A stretch of DNA of 47,709 nucleotides from Spirogloea muscicola (GCA_009602725.1 WELB01000174.1:3965-51673), one strand, 5' to 3'; counted from the first letter of the stretch, positions 10,255-20,311 are shown. A program made the numbers and translations. Notes: generated by a model from the sequence alone, not told the origin.

Positions 10255-11660
10255 CGTGAATTGACAAGCATGCTGCAGGAGAACATCATTTGCTTTGCAT
10301 TCTCAGCAGCTGATTCAGGCACTTATACAGGTGCCAAATTCCAAATTACTCTCAGCAGTGATAAGCCCATCTTTCGGAAGAGGTATACATTGTCTCCCTT
10401 TGAGGATGAGCTTGTGGAAAAGAGATGTCAAGAATTGCTTGCTCTTGGCATGATAGAACCTTCTAATAGTTCATTTGCAGCACCTACTGTTCTCCCGGCA
10501 AAGAAGGACGAACATGGGAATTATACTGACCGTCGAATGTGCGGTGATTATCGTTTGCTGAATGCTAATACTCCACTGGAGAGGTATCCAATGCCTACAC
10601 CCGACGAAATCTTCAACCGTGTCGGTTCTGCAAAGGTTTTCTCTGTTTTGGATTTGAAATATGGGTTTCAATCAGATTGAAATTGAGCCTAGTGATCGAT
10701 ATAAGACTGCATTCTGGGGTGTCGATACGCTTTATCGAAGGACTAAGATGCCGTTTGGACTGAAAAATGCACCATCTATATTTCAGCGTGTCATGGACCA
10801 GGTGTTGAAGGGAGTTCCATACGCCAGATGTTACATAGACAATGTCTTGATTTTTTGTCATGAATTCACTGAGCATGTGACACATATTGACTCTGTTCTC
10901 AAGTTGATACAGAGTTCAGGTTTGAAGTGCCATCCGGGGAAATGCCGGTTTGCACTCGCTGAGGCTCATTATCTTGGGCATCAGATAACGGCAAATGGTC
11001 TTTTACCACAAGACAGCAAGGTGCAAGCGATACTGTTAATCCCTGCACCTACCAATCTTACATCTTTGAGATCGTTTCTAGGACTTGCCAGTTTCTATCG
11101 TAGATATATTGAGCATTTTAGCTCTTTGGCTCGTCCTCTCAACAGCCTTCTCAAGAAAAGTACACAATGGCTGTGGGGATCTGAACAGGAAAACGCTTTT
11201 TGCCAATTAAAGCAATCACTGACAACAGCTCCTGTTTTACGTCGTCCTGATTATGCCAAAGAATTCCAGCTGCACACAGACTGGAGTAAACTCGGCATGG
11301 GAGCTGTACTCACACAGCAAGACGAAGATTCCCATGATTACGTCATTGCATACGCTAGTCATTTTAATAATGCTGCTCAACAGAATTATTCTGCATACGA
11401 AGGCGAATGTCTTGCAGCTGTTTGGGCTGTCACGCATTTTAGACCGTACTTATTTGGACGACGGTTTAAGCTTATAACCGATCATCAACCTTTGAAGTGG
11501 CTACTAACCACTAATCATCTGACTGGCAAACTAGCCAGGTGGTCGCTGCGTTTAACGGAGTATGAGTTTGAGATTGTCCATAAGCCAGGGTTACAGAATT
11601 TGGATGCAGATGCACTCAGCCGCAATCCTATATCAGTATCTGTGGAAGAGCAATTTGCTT
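10255..11660 (+). pseudogene. Ty3/gypsy reverse transcriptase and RNase H domains
   Basis: The RT opens with RKRYTLSPFEDELVEK and the GMIEPSNSSFAAPTVL finger motif. It continues with MCGDYRLLNANT, FSVLDLKYGF, MPFGLKNAPSIFQ and the active-site box CYIDNVLIF. The second catalytic Asp of Y-x-D-D is Asn here (AAT 10841-10843), so polymerisation would be lost. A single extra base near 10669 shifts the frame within the third motif. The connection and RNase H follow (SFLGLASFYRRYI, LHTDWSKLGMGAVL, AYEGECLAAVWAV, ITDHQPLKWLL, LDADALSR), with the acidic residues of a Ty3-type RNase H in place. No aspartic protease lies between the methyltransferase and the RT. Confidence 0.95.
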
Positions 11661-11859
11661 TACTTTCAGTAGCTGTTGTGTCTGAATCTGTCAGTAGTCC
11701 TGCTTCTTATTTGGCCTGTTTTGCTATGTATTCGCCACTTGCCAATGCTCTTGATGTGCCTGATGATACCTTCTTTTCAGAAGATGTTTGGCTAGATCTT
11801 CCAGTTCTTCATTACATTCAGCATGACATGTATCTTCCTAATCTTTCTACTGTTCAGAA

Positions 11860-13030
11860 AGACAGGATCAAGCACCGAGCTAAGCGATATGTTTGGCAGA
11901 ACAATCAACTCATTCGTCCTCATCAGGAATACAGGAACCAGGTTGTCCCTCCTCCTGCTGATTGTTTGCAGATAGTCCAAGATGTCCACACAAACTATGG
12001 ACACTTTGGTGTGAAGCGTACCATCAGTCTTCTTATGCCAAGATATTGGTGGTATGGTGTGACAAACACTGTCAAACATGTTTTGTCACAATGTGAGGAG
12101 TGCGATCGTATTCGTAGTACCTTCTCACTAAAATCTCCAGTGTTGCATCCTTTTCCAAATGAGGGGCTCTTTTATAGATGGAGTCTTGATTTGGCAGGGC
12201 CACTGCAACCGGGTAGACGTGCCAGACCTTATGTGCTCATTATGATTGAGCATTTTTCGAAATAGGTAGAAGTTGTTATTATTCCTGCCAAGACTAGTGA
12301 GCTTATTGCTTATGCTTTCCGCGATGCTGTACTCACTCGGTATGGTGCTCCGGCAGAAGTGCTTACCGACCGCGGTACAGAATTCAAAGGCGCATTCCAG
12401 CAATTGTTAGACCGCAGCTTCATTGATCACCGACTTACATCTAGGGATCATCCACAGGCTGATGGTTTGGCAGAGCGGATGGTGCAGACATCAAGAAAGG
12501 ATTAATGAAGTATGCAATGCAACATGGTTTGGAACGTTGGGACTACTTTCTACCATGGCTAATTATGGGATATCGAATGTCAAACCAGGCTTCTTTGTCC
12601 TGTTATAGTCCTTATTTTCTTCTGTTTGGTCAGCATCCAGCTATCCCTGCTAACATTAGCCTGGTCACTAACGTGGTAGACCTGGACGATCCACTGATTT
12701 GGCAGAAGGTTTGCACGGCTCGGGGCCAACTGTTTCAGAAGCACATGCCCATGGCCATGAACAACTTACGCATTGCACAACATCGTGACACAAACCGGTA
12801 CGCCACAATCCGTAGCGGTACTTACAGACCCAAATCTAAGGACACTAATGTGGGTGATTTTGTGTATCTTAAGGTCAAGCCACAGGATGCATTGGACTCT
12901 TCAACCGGACCTCTCATACTTCAGGTTGTTGAGAAACTTTTATCAGGCTTGCTTCGCCTTCGCGGTTCATGTAACCGTGATATCAGTGATCATATTCAGA
13001 ATGTTGCTCGTTGTCACCTCAGCAATATAG
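11860..13030 (+). pseudogene. Ty3/gypsy integrase
   Basis: An HHCC zinc-binding module is visible (H-x3-GH...CEEC, about 11980-12110). The catalytic core follows, with WSLDLAGPL (first Asp), LTDRGTEF (second Asp, near 12368) and HPQADGLAERM (Glu, near 12473), i.e. an intact D,D,E set. A TAG at 12263-12265 and a one-base deletion near 12487 interrupt the frame. The C-terminal part has a GPLILQVV segment like the GPY/F module of chromovirus integrases. The protein would insert the element's cDNA into the genome. Confidence 0.93.
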
Positions 13031-13077
13031 ATACTACTTTTGATCCCACTAACCAGTGGGTATCTAAGCAGTTATCT

Positions 13078-13212
13078 TGTGAAGTTTGTGAGTGTACAGA
13101 TCAGGCAGGTGTAATGCTCTTGTGCTCTCACTGCAATCGAGGTTGGCATACTCCTTGCCTTGTACCTCCACTTGAATCAATACCAGAGCATGATTGGTTT
13201 TGTACAACTTGC
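13078..13212 (+). pseudogene. PHD finger at the integrase C-terminus
   Basis: This is a textbook C4HC3 zinc finger: CEVC, then LLCSHC, GWHTPC, the PPLESIPE linker and WFCTTC. It lies where many Ty3/gypsy elements carry a chromodomain, immediately before the polypurine tract and in the integrase frame. PHD fingers commonly read histone H3 tails, so a targeting role for the integration complex is a reasonable inference. The aromatic and acidic residues needed for methyl-lysine binding cannot be judged from the sequence alone. Confidence 0.92.
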
Positions 13213-13255
13213 TCAGCTAATCACCCAACTGCTAAACCTGAACCAGGACTGACAG

Positions 13256-13266
13256 TGGGGGGGGGG
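13256..13266 (+). other. candidate polypurine tract
   Basis: An almost pure G-run ending in GGATA follows 44 bases after the PHD finger codons. Its position fits plus-strand priming at the 3' end of an LTR retrotransposon. The sequence downstream (13268-13440) should then be the start of a 3' LTR, but I find no match to it upstream of 8.8 kb. Confidence 0.55.
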
Positions 13267-13440
13267 ATACTACATAGTCAAATTTCACACGTTCTTGAGT
13301 TGTTTATCTGTTGTGATCTTTGGCAACTGACAACAACTGTTGACCTTTATCAGACAGTTCTTCCTGTCAGCTGGCCAAGGTTTGTTATCGTCTAGACCTA
13401 TCGACGTCATTTCGCACCAACGCCTAACGGCATGACTGCG

Positions 13441-13886
13441 CCAGCAAAGCCAGCCCAGAAAGAATGGACAATGTCCAAAGCCAAAGAAAGGCAAAACACA
13501 CAGCTAGGCATCTAGACAATTAGACACGACAAATCCACAGGCTGGGAGAGGCCAGCCCAAAAAGGAATGGACCAGGAACCGTTGTCCTCAAGCGAGGAAT
13601 CGCTAAGGGGAAAGCCTTAGCTGACTGGAGGGTAGCTTGCCAGCTCCAGGCGGCGGAAGCCTCGAGTAGTTTCCCGTCCCCTCCCTTCCCTTCTGTCCAT
13701 TCCTTTGGGCTGGACTCTCCCAGCCACCAGTCAATCTGGCCGCGCTTGCATTCCAGAATGAAGAAGAAGTGGCACTCCAAATGGAGGCAAGGGCTGTGAT
13801 AAGCCAGCCCAAAATTTTTTGACAAGGGTTCGGAGGGGCCGACCAGCGGTTAGCAGCTACAGAGGGGCCTAATAGGTGAGGGGCGG
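13441..13886 (-). repeat. right copy of the direct repeat of about 440 bases
   Basis: This is the partner of 7086-7545, with the same modules in the same order and near-identical length. It contains minus-strand tail stem-loops near 13443, 13545, 13705 and 13790. See the left copy for why it is not simply an LTR. Confidence 0.85.
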
Positions 13887-14284
13887 TGAGTGGTTTCGCG
13901 AAGGCGGAGCACCACCTGCGTCACCTGCTTGGTGGGCGGCGGCTAACCGCATTCATCCCACAAGCAGCTCTGTCAGACACTTGGGGCGTTCGCCCTCCCT
14001 GGCTCCCCGACATCTATATAACCAGGGCACCAGCCCAATCCCCTGCTTGCGGAGTCATTTTCAGCGTACTGTGGCCCAAGCCCTGCCTGTCTGCCCGCTC
14101 AACGCTCCATCTCCCCTCGCCTCGTAGTAGAAAGAAAGTGATCGCCAATAGAGAAGAGGGGCTGGCAAAGCCAGCCCAAAAAGAATTGACAATGTCCAAA
14201 GCCAAAGAAGAGGAGCCGGAAAAGGACTACACTACAAAACTCAAGACGATGCAGAGGGAAGCTCAGTACCCGCGGTCTCAGTGA
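13887..14284. other. intergenic with one retrotransposon tail fragment
   Basis: No gene is recognised. A minus-strand tail with a perfect GGGCTGGC-AAA-GCCAGCCC stem-loop lies at about 14158-14200. Confidence 0.5.
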
Positions 14285-14475
14285 GAAAGAGAAGGGCTCG
14301 CCCATTGAGGAAAGGGCTGGAAAAACCAGCCCAAAAAAGAATGAACATAGTACGAGAAGGGGTGCCAGAGGAAACGATAAGAAAACAAAGCACACAAAGA
14401 AAGAAAGCAGCGACAAATCACTCAGTAACCCCTGCTAAGCAGCCGCAAATCGGAGAGGCTAGGGTCCTGAAAGTT
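14285..14475 (-). repeat. antisense retrotransposon 3' tail with coding end
   Basis: On the minus strand the coding end LRLLSRGY-stop (about 14460-14421) is followed by the subfamily tail: the TTGTCGCTGCTTTC block, a GGCACC-CCTTCTCGTAC block, the stem-loop near 14305-14325 and the GGGCGAGCCC end block. It closely matches the copy at 5870-6060. Confidence 0.8.
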
Positions 14476-14780
14476 GGTCCCCTGGCCAGAGCCAGTGGGC
14501 TCTGCCCACCCGCTGGCACGCCGTTCGGCCTTCAACAATCTTCCGCTGCTAACCGTAGCCCGCCATGGCTGCTGTTAAGCAATCTGTCCTTCAGGAACCA
14601 CCAGTGCTTTTGCAACGTGGAGGCTTCTTCGGGCCGCCCGGGCGGCCGCCGTCCAATAAGGGCAGCCGGCCGTCCGATGCACCCGGCCCCCTCCGGGGCG
14701 TCCCACGGGCGGAGGGGGCTTTCCCCTGCTGGCCTCTCAAAGCCATTTGAGATGAAGTGGAGCTCTGACACCCCATGGGA
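14476..14780. other. GC-rich intergenic sequence
   Basis: It contains a GGGCCGCCCGGGCGGCC palindromic GC cluster near 14631 and no recognisable gene. The last bases run into a retrotransposon coding end. Confidence 0.4.
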
Positions 14781-15190
14781 GATAGTTTTCCGGCTAGTTT
14801 GTCGGACTTGAGGCTCCTCACTCGTAACTACTGAGTGGTCCATCCTCCCCCCGTCCCGACAGCTTCTTCAGGCCACTTCGTAGCTGCTAAGCGGTTTTTG
14901 GCCCCTTCGAACCTTTGTCAATTCTTTTCGGGCTGGCTTTTCACACTGGACATTGTCCAATTTGTTTAGGCTGGCTTTGCCTAAAAAACGAAATCTTCTT
15001 TCCTACGGGCGAGCTCTTTCTTTTCCTCAGTCCCCCCTTGGCAAAGGGCTTCGCTTCTGTGTGGCCCCATTCTTTTTCACAGCCCTTGCCCCCATTTGGA
15101 GTGCCACTTCTGGCTCTGGCCAGGGGACCCACTTCCAGGAGCCCCGCATCTCTGATCTGCGGCTGCTTAGCAGGGGTTACTGAGTGTCTC
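14781..15190 (+). repeat. two sense retrotransposon coding ends with tails
   Basis: Codons 14781-14834 read DSFPASLSDLRLLTRNY-stop, nearly the same as the end of the 4510-5682 remnant. They are followed by its tail (GGCCACTTCGTAGCTGCTAA, CCTTTGTCAATTC, stem-loop near 14928). A second tail fragment follows with a GGGCGAGCTC end block near 15005. A further copy ends in ISDLRLLSRGY-stop at about 15150-15183. The modules are nested and truncated. Confidence 0.8.
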
Positions 15191-15420
15191 GTAGCAGCTT
15201 TGTTTCTGTTACTTAGCGCTTCCCCTGGCCCTTTTCTCGTACTCTGTTCATTCTTTTTCGGGCTGGTTATTCCAGCCCCTATTCTCAATGGGCGAGCACT
15301 TTCTTCTCTCAATGGGGTTAAGGGCTATGACAAAGAAGAAGTAGCTCTCCCAACGGGGGCAAAGGCTGTGAAAAGCCAGCCCGGAAAGAAATGACAAGGG
15401 TTCGAAGGGGCCAAATGACG
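15191..15420. repeat. sense tail meeting an antisense tail
   Basis: The plus-strand tail of the LRLLSRGY copy runs to the GGGCGAGCACTTTCTTC end block at about 15290-15310. It is followed by a minus-strand tail with GGCTGTGAAAAGCCAGCCC near 15365. This is another tail-to-tail junction. Confidence 0.75.
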
Positions 15421-16730
15421 GAGGGCCTTAAGCTCTATGTCAGACCGGGTGTAGAGAGACTCTCATCTCCATCTCATCTCCATTGGTAGAGCCACTTCTC
15501 TCTACTGGAAGCGTCCTTCTTTCCGGGGGTGGTTTCGAACGCGGCGCTGATTAATGAGGTGGGCATTCTGCTGGGATCCTCTCCCGGACTAGCATGGAAC
15601 ATATATAATGTAGAAACCAAACAATGTGAGGTAGACAATACATGAATCATGGGCCCAGAGAGGCTGTCCTCTCAGTCAAGTGGAAATCTGCGCCACATCT
15701 CGTCCCTTCCCCCCTCGGCTGGCTACCTTCTGGTCACTGGCTGCCGCCCACGGCAGCCAATTTTCGTTCATTCTTTGTCATTTTTGGGGCTGTTCTCTAA
15801 TAGCCATCGCCTTAATATTGGAAGAGCTATTCCCTCTTCCGGCGTTCTCAGCTTGGGCTGGCCGTCATCGTAGCCACTATGGCCCCCTCCCCGAGATGGG
15901 CTTGCCAGCTACATAGCTGTCGTTCTTGCGCTGTCGTGTGTCGGCCTCTCTGCAGCGTGCTCAGGCTCATGCTTTGCACTAGAAAGCTGGGGAGCTCCAC
16001 TTGGTGCAGAAGGGCTTGAAAATGGCCATCCGATGTCAGGCATCGAAGGTATCAGGTATGACGCGACCTTTATGTGTTGACCCGGCTTATTGAGCGGGTC
16101 AACATGCAGTGGGTGATGTACATCATCAGATCTGCTTGCCTTTGCATCCGGCCGTATCGGCCTTCGTTCATGTAAGATATAAAAAGTTTCCTGGCTCTTG
16201 GTAAAAACAGCTCATGCAATGTAAGGGAAACGGCTGTCAGAGGCCAGCCCACAAAAGAGTGGACAAGGTCTACAAGGGGTCCGGACAGCGCAGAATGCAA
16301 CAGGAGGACGGAAATGGCTCGACAGAAAGGCTTGAACCCTGGACCCTGGACCTTGTTTAGAGAATGTGGGCTGTCCTTTCACAGCCTCCCCTTCTCTGAA
16401 GCTGCTTCACTTTTCACAGCCATTGCCGTTTTCAAGAAAAGTATGCTCTTCCACAGGAGGCGATGGCCTTGAGCCACCCCAAAGAAAGACAGTAAAAGGG
16501 CGATGGCTGAGAAAGAAAGGGCTCGCCCAGAGAAAGGCAGCCCAAAAGAAATAGCTCTTCCAACTTACACCAGTCAAAACACGCAGACAAGGTCGGAAAG
16601 GTGAAGTGAGCTCTTCCTTAGGGGTGGAGGGCTGTGAAAACCAGCCCGAAAATTCGAGAAGGCCGAAGGGGCCGAAAATCGCTACACTTTTTGATTAAGC
16701 ACGTACCATGTAGGATAATCACATAGTAAC
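15421..16730. other. intergenic, scattered retrotransposon-tail fragments
   Basis: No gene is recognised. Short fragments of the common tail occur near 15765-15800, 16225-16280, 16365-16440, 16500-16560 and 16615-16680, identified by the GGCTGT...CCAGCCC stem or by adjacent CCTTGTCCA and GGCCGAAAA blocks. Confidence 0.45.
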
Positions 16731-16990
16731 CTCTACTTAGCAGTCGCAATTCAGAAAGACCAGCCGCAGAGAGCAGTCCCGTTGGCGGAAACCAGAGGCT
16801 GCAGCTAGCACGGCCAGCACGCATGTGCAAGGCGTAGGCCAAGGACCGGTGGAGAGATTTGGACAGGCGCATGCGGAACACCTGCGAGCTGAGGCCCCAA
16901 AAACGCCAAACAACACCGCTTTGCAGAGATCGACGACGACTGGGTGCCCCAATCGACATCACCCAGTGAGGTAAGGGACAAGGCATTCTT
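16731..16990 (-). pseudogene. short retrotransposon C-terminal remnant
   Basis: On the minus strand the frame gives a PLPHWVMSIGAP segment corresponding to the conserved PLAMDIGG stretch. It continues with VFRMRLSKSLHRSLAYAL, a decayed linker and SELRLLSRGY, without the usual stop. It belongs to the same family as 39964-40478 and 4510-5682 and is heavily truncated. Confidence 0.65.
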
Positions 16991-18530
16991 TTGCCAAAGA
17001 CAGAGTTCTCCTGATTCCCGGTCCCCCAGATCCCGACACGCGCGGCAGGGCGGCCGGGCGCCGCCATTACTGCAATCCTGCGGGCGCGGCTGTGGGCCCG
17101 CCCACGTCGCACGCCGTGGCGAACGGCAGCGCGCCGCGCGGTGGCAATCATGGCGGGCCCCACTCGCGACGTCTTCCCTGCCCGTGGAGGCGGGAACGTC
17201 AGAGGCTGCCCGCCATGTCGCTTTTTATGCACGCTCATGGCGAGCTGAGAAGCCGGGCGCCGCGCAACAGTGACCGTGGATCTACAGTGTACGACCACGA
17301 CGTCAGCACTGATGGTGTTATTTCCTATCGATGATAGCATCCCCTCCACTCGCAGAACTACAGGTACTACAGGACAGGACAGGACTGACAGCACTGATTT
17401 CAACGATGGGGATGCAGTTATAATTGGTGGGAGACAGGGGTCGGGCACGGCCCTCGCTGTTTTGGGCGACATGGGAGCTTGCCCGCGCCGGAGATGGTGG
17501 CCAGGAGGGCGCCCCACTGCGCGCGAAAAAGCGCCATTGCTTTTGATGATGGCAAGGTGAGTGGTGGGTGTGGCCCCAGGAGTTCCAGCCAGAGCAGCGG
17601 CCTAAATTTGGGCAGGCGCCCCGTGGCAGCTCCTGCCACCCCCAGGAAGTCGGCTTGCTCAAAGGGGCGCCCTCTCCGGGCCTCGTTAGCTATGCCCACC
17701 AGGCGCCGTTCTGCGGCACCACGCTTCCGCGTGCGTTGCCCGGGCTAAGATTCCCGGCATTGAAGAATTATTCTTCTGTATCGTTAGCTCCTCCTGTGCT
17801 GTCCACGTTTCTTCCGGCCTCTCTGGACCTCGTTTATTGCTTTTGTGGGCTGGCCATCGCCCCAGTTGGAAGAGTTGCTTGTACCCCTGTGCACCAGCCA
17901 CTATTTTGTGCAAAGGTGACTAACCTTACCGCCTGTAGTGTAGCAATGTCACTGCCAGCAAACGCATCTCGACACCAAAGAAGATGTTTGCCTGCGGATG
18001 GCTTCGTTCCAGCTGAGGAGCCTTCAGGTGCCTGACTTGCCTTGTATCACTTTGTCATACGTTACGTCCGGCTCCTCAGCCACCCATGTCTGCTCCTTCT
18101 CTCGGTGCAAAATTACAGCTAAGCTGCACAAAGAATCTGCGACCAACTTGGCAGAGTACTTGCAACGAGTACGTTAAGATGATAAGGATTGTGGTAATCA
18201 TAAGTGGTGTACTAATTGACACGGTAGACGAGCTCCAGCAGGCAATACTCGTGGGAGCTCTGCACTGGCCCACTCGACTGACTGCCGACTCAGGTCGTGG
18301 ATGGCAGTGTAGATCTGGACATGATTCGCAACAGGAAAGTCCTTGGGCCCGCAGTTGTGGAGGGTCGTGACGCACGCCTAAGGCGTCCGAGTAGGTAGGT
18401 GTATCGGGGAGGGGCCCACGCACGCTCGACAAGGAGAGGGGCCAGATGGGCGGGGGTTGGATTTAGCCGGAAGGAGGGACACTAAGGGGTAGCTTATATC
18501 AACGTGGAGCTTAGACAAGATATAGCAATT
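16991..18530. other. intergenic, nothing recognised
   Basis: GC-rich up to about 17750, then mixed. Long open frames on both strands overlap each other and show no domain, signal peptide or splice pattern that I can support. Confidence 0.4.
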
Positions 18531-18547
18531 CGAGCCTATGCGAGTGT

Positions 18548-18561
18548 TTGGAGCGAGAGAG

Positions 18562-18612
<51 letters not shown>

Positions 18613-18800
18613 CAGAGANGGAGGGTGAGAGAGAGAGGGAGAGAGGGAGAGAGAGAGAGAGGAAGGGAGAAGTGGTACTCCCAATGGGGGCAAGGGCTGC
18701 GAAAAGCCAGCCCAAAAGAATGGACAAAGGGAGAGAGGGAGAGAGAGAGAGGCAGAGAGAGAGAGAGAGAGAGAGACGGAGAGGGAGAGGGGGCGGTAAT
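18548..18800. repeat. GA microsatellite containing a single N and an embedded retrotransposon tail
   Basis: AG/GAGA repeats run from 18548 to 18660 and from 18727 to 18790. They are interrupted at 18661-18730 by a minus-strand tail fragment with GGGCTGCGAAAAGCCAGCCC. A lone N at 18619 falls inside the simple repeat, consistent with an assembly gap placeholder. Confidence 0.9.
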
Positions 18801-19420
18801 GAATGCGGCAGTGGCCTTGCCCACTTTATTATGGCTGCCTTTTCACAGCCCCCGCCCCTGAGGAAATAGGGAGGAGGGGAATAGAGAGAGGGAGAGGTGG
18901 AGAGAAGGGGGAGGGAGGGAGGTGGCGAGTGACACGGGTAAGTGCGGGGAAGCGGGGTTAGAGGGGGTTTAGAAGGAAAATGGCTCTCCTACAAAAAGTG
19001 GCTCTCCCGAAATGGTCGCGGGCTGTAAAACAGCCAGCCCGAAAAGAATGAAAGAATGTGTCTCCCAAATGGGGCTTGGGCTGTGAACGGCCAGCCCGAA
19101 GAGATTTGACGAGGTCTGAAGGGGCCGAAAAGCGCTGAAAGACTTCGCAATGACCAACGGGGTCGAGGGCTGTGAACAGCCAGCCCGAAAAAAGTGTTGA
19201 CAAGGTCCGAATGAACTGACACGCGCTGAAACGCAGACTAAGCATATGGTCAACCCCCTGGTTAACGTAAGATAATCACTACTTCAGGGGGAGGAGGGAG
19301 GTGGGGGGGGCGAAAGAAGGCTCGCCCATAGAGAAAGAGGGGCTGGCAAAGCCAGCCCAAAAAGAATGGACAATGTCCAAAGCCGAAGAATGAGATGCCG
19401 AGGACTCCTCTACTCTACCA
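18801..19420 (-). repeat. array of antisense retrotransposon tail modules
   Basis: Stem-loops at about 19019, 19079, 19168 and 19338 have the same arms (GGGCTG/CAGCCC) but different loops. Each is followed by a GAAAAG-AATG / TTGACAAGGTC block. They appear to be repeated insertions or duplications of one tail type. No coding ends are visible here. Confidence 0.7.
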
Positions 19421-20030
19421 ATCACGACAACATACTAGGGAAGCTCAGTACCCGCGAGTGAGCAAGGGGCAACTCCACCAAAAGAAACTTGCTCGCTCAC
19501 AGAGGGTAGGGGCTGGGAAAAGCCAGCCCGAAGAGGGAATGCGTGTATATTAAGAGATGGGGAGGCCATGTGTGGCCAAGTACAAAGGCAAGCACATTGA
19601 GGGGGCGAGAGCTGTAGCCCGAAAGAAGAATCTCTTCCAATGGAGGGGCGATGGCTGTGATTGACCAGCCAAGAAAAGCCCAACACAATCGACAGGGGCC
19701 GAAAAAGCGCGTCTCAGCAAGGACCTTGTAGGACACCCAGTTGGGGTTGATGTAGGGAAGTCACTGAAGGAAGAAAGAGCTCGCCCATTGAGGATAGGGG
19801 CTGGAACAGCCAGCCCAAAAAAGAATGGACAAAGTACGAGAAGGGAGCCAGGGGAAGCGCTAAGAAAAACAAGCACAAGAAGAAACAAAGCATTTACGAA
19901 TGACTCAGTAACCCTGCTGAGCAGCCGCAGATAGAGGTGCTAGGGTCCTGGCGGAAGGAAGGAAATGCGTGTATATTAAGAGATGGGGAGGCCATGTGTG
20001 GCCAAGTACGAAGGCAAGCACAGCAGAAGG
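19421..20030. repeat. mixed tails and a duplicated 56-base segment
   Basis: Minus-strand tails lie at about 19495-19530 and 19770-19950; the latter includes the coding end LRLLSR near 19905-19935. A segment containing TGTATATTAAGAGATGGGG is present at 19539-19594 and again at 19965-20020 with one difference. A shorter relative occurs at 40494-40515. Confidence 0.7.
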
Positions 20031-20300
20031 GGGGGTGAGGAGGGAGGTGGGGGGCGCGCGGCGCCCCACCCTCCCTCCTCGACAAAGCGATAAGGGCTCC
20101 GACGTCGGAGACGACCCGGGGGGCGCGCGCGCGCCCGCCGCACCTCGCGGCCAAGATCGCGGCGGCGTCGCCACGTGTTCCACGTGGCGGCCGCCGGGCG
20201 GGGGCGCGGCGATCCGGGCCCCTGGCAAAGGGTTTGGCCCCCGCCCGCTTTTGCTCCGCGGGATAAGGGCGCAGCAATTTGACCAAGCGATGGGGGCGCT
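20031..20300. other. very GC-rich unique block
   Basis: GGGCGCGCGCGCGCCC-type and CGGCGGCG sequence with several open frames caused by composition. No motif or repeat unit is recognised. Confidence 0.4.
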
Positions 20301-20311
20301 TTACCCAGCAA

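Larger units (their letters stand above)
8821..13266 (+). mobile_element. degenerate Ty3/gypsy retrotransposon encoding methyltransferase-RT-RNase H-integrase-PHD
   Basis: The reading frame is continuous apart from decay. Frame 1 runs from 8821 to about 10668, frame 2 to about 12487 and frame 1 again to the G-run at 13256-13266. The changes are an extra A near 10669 inside the codons for the GFHQIEI-type motif and a lost base near 12487. In-frame stops are TAA 9430, TAA 9946, TAG 10165, TAA 10252 and TAG 12263. The domain order after the methyltransferase (RT, RNase H, HHCC integrase) is that of Ty3/gypsy. The G-run 'agtggggggggg' just after the last domain is a good polypurine-tract candidate. 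I see no gag, protease or convincing LTRs. An inverted duplication at 8692-8809 breaks the 5' end, so the original start is lost. Confidence 0.93.

Noticed and set aside
7086-13886. Treating the 440-base repeats as the LTRs of the Ty3 element
   Set aside because: They do not abut the polypurine tract, the intervening 175 bases are not repeated on the left, and the repeats consist of non-LTR tail modules.
16320-16355. GGTTCAAGCC on the minus strand as a tRNA T-arm
   Set aside because: No surrounding cloverleaf could be built.
18378-18824. Open frame with a long SLSLSL run
   Set aside because: It is the translated GA/CT microsatellite.
18960-19215. Regularly spaced short repeats as a CRISPR-like array
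   Set aside because: Spacing is irregular, units are retrotransposon tails with variable loops, and the genome is eukaryotic.
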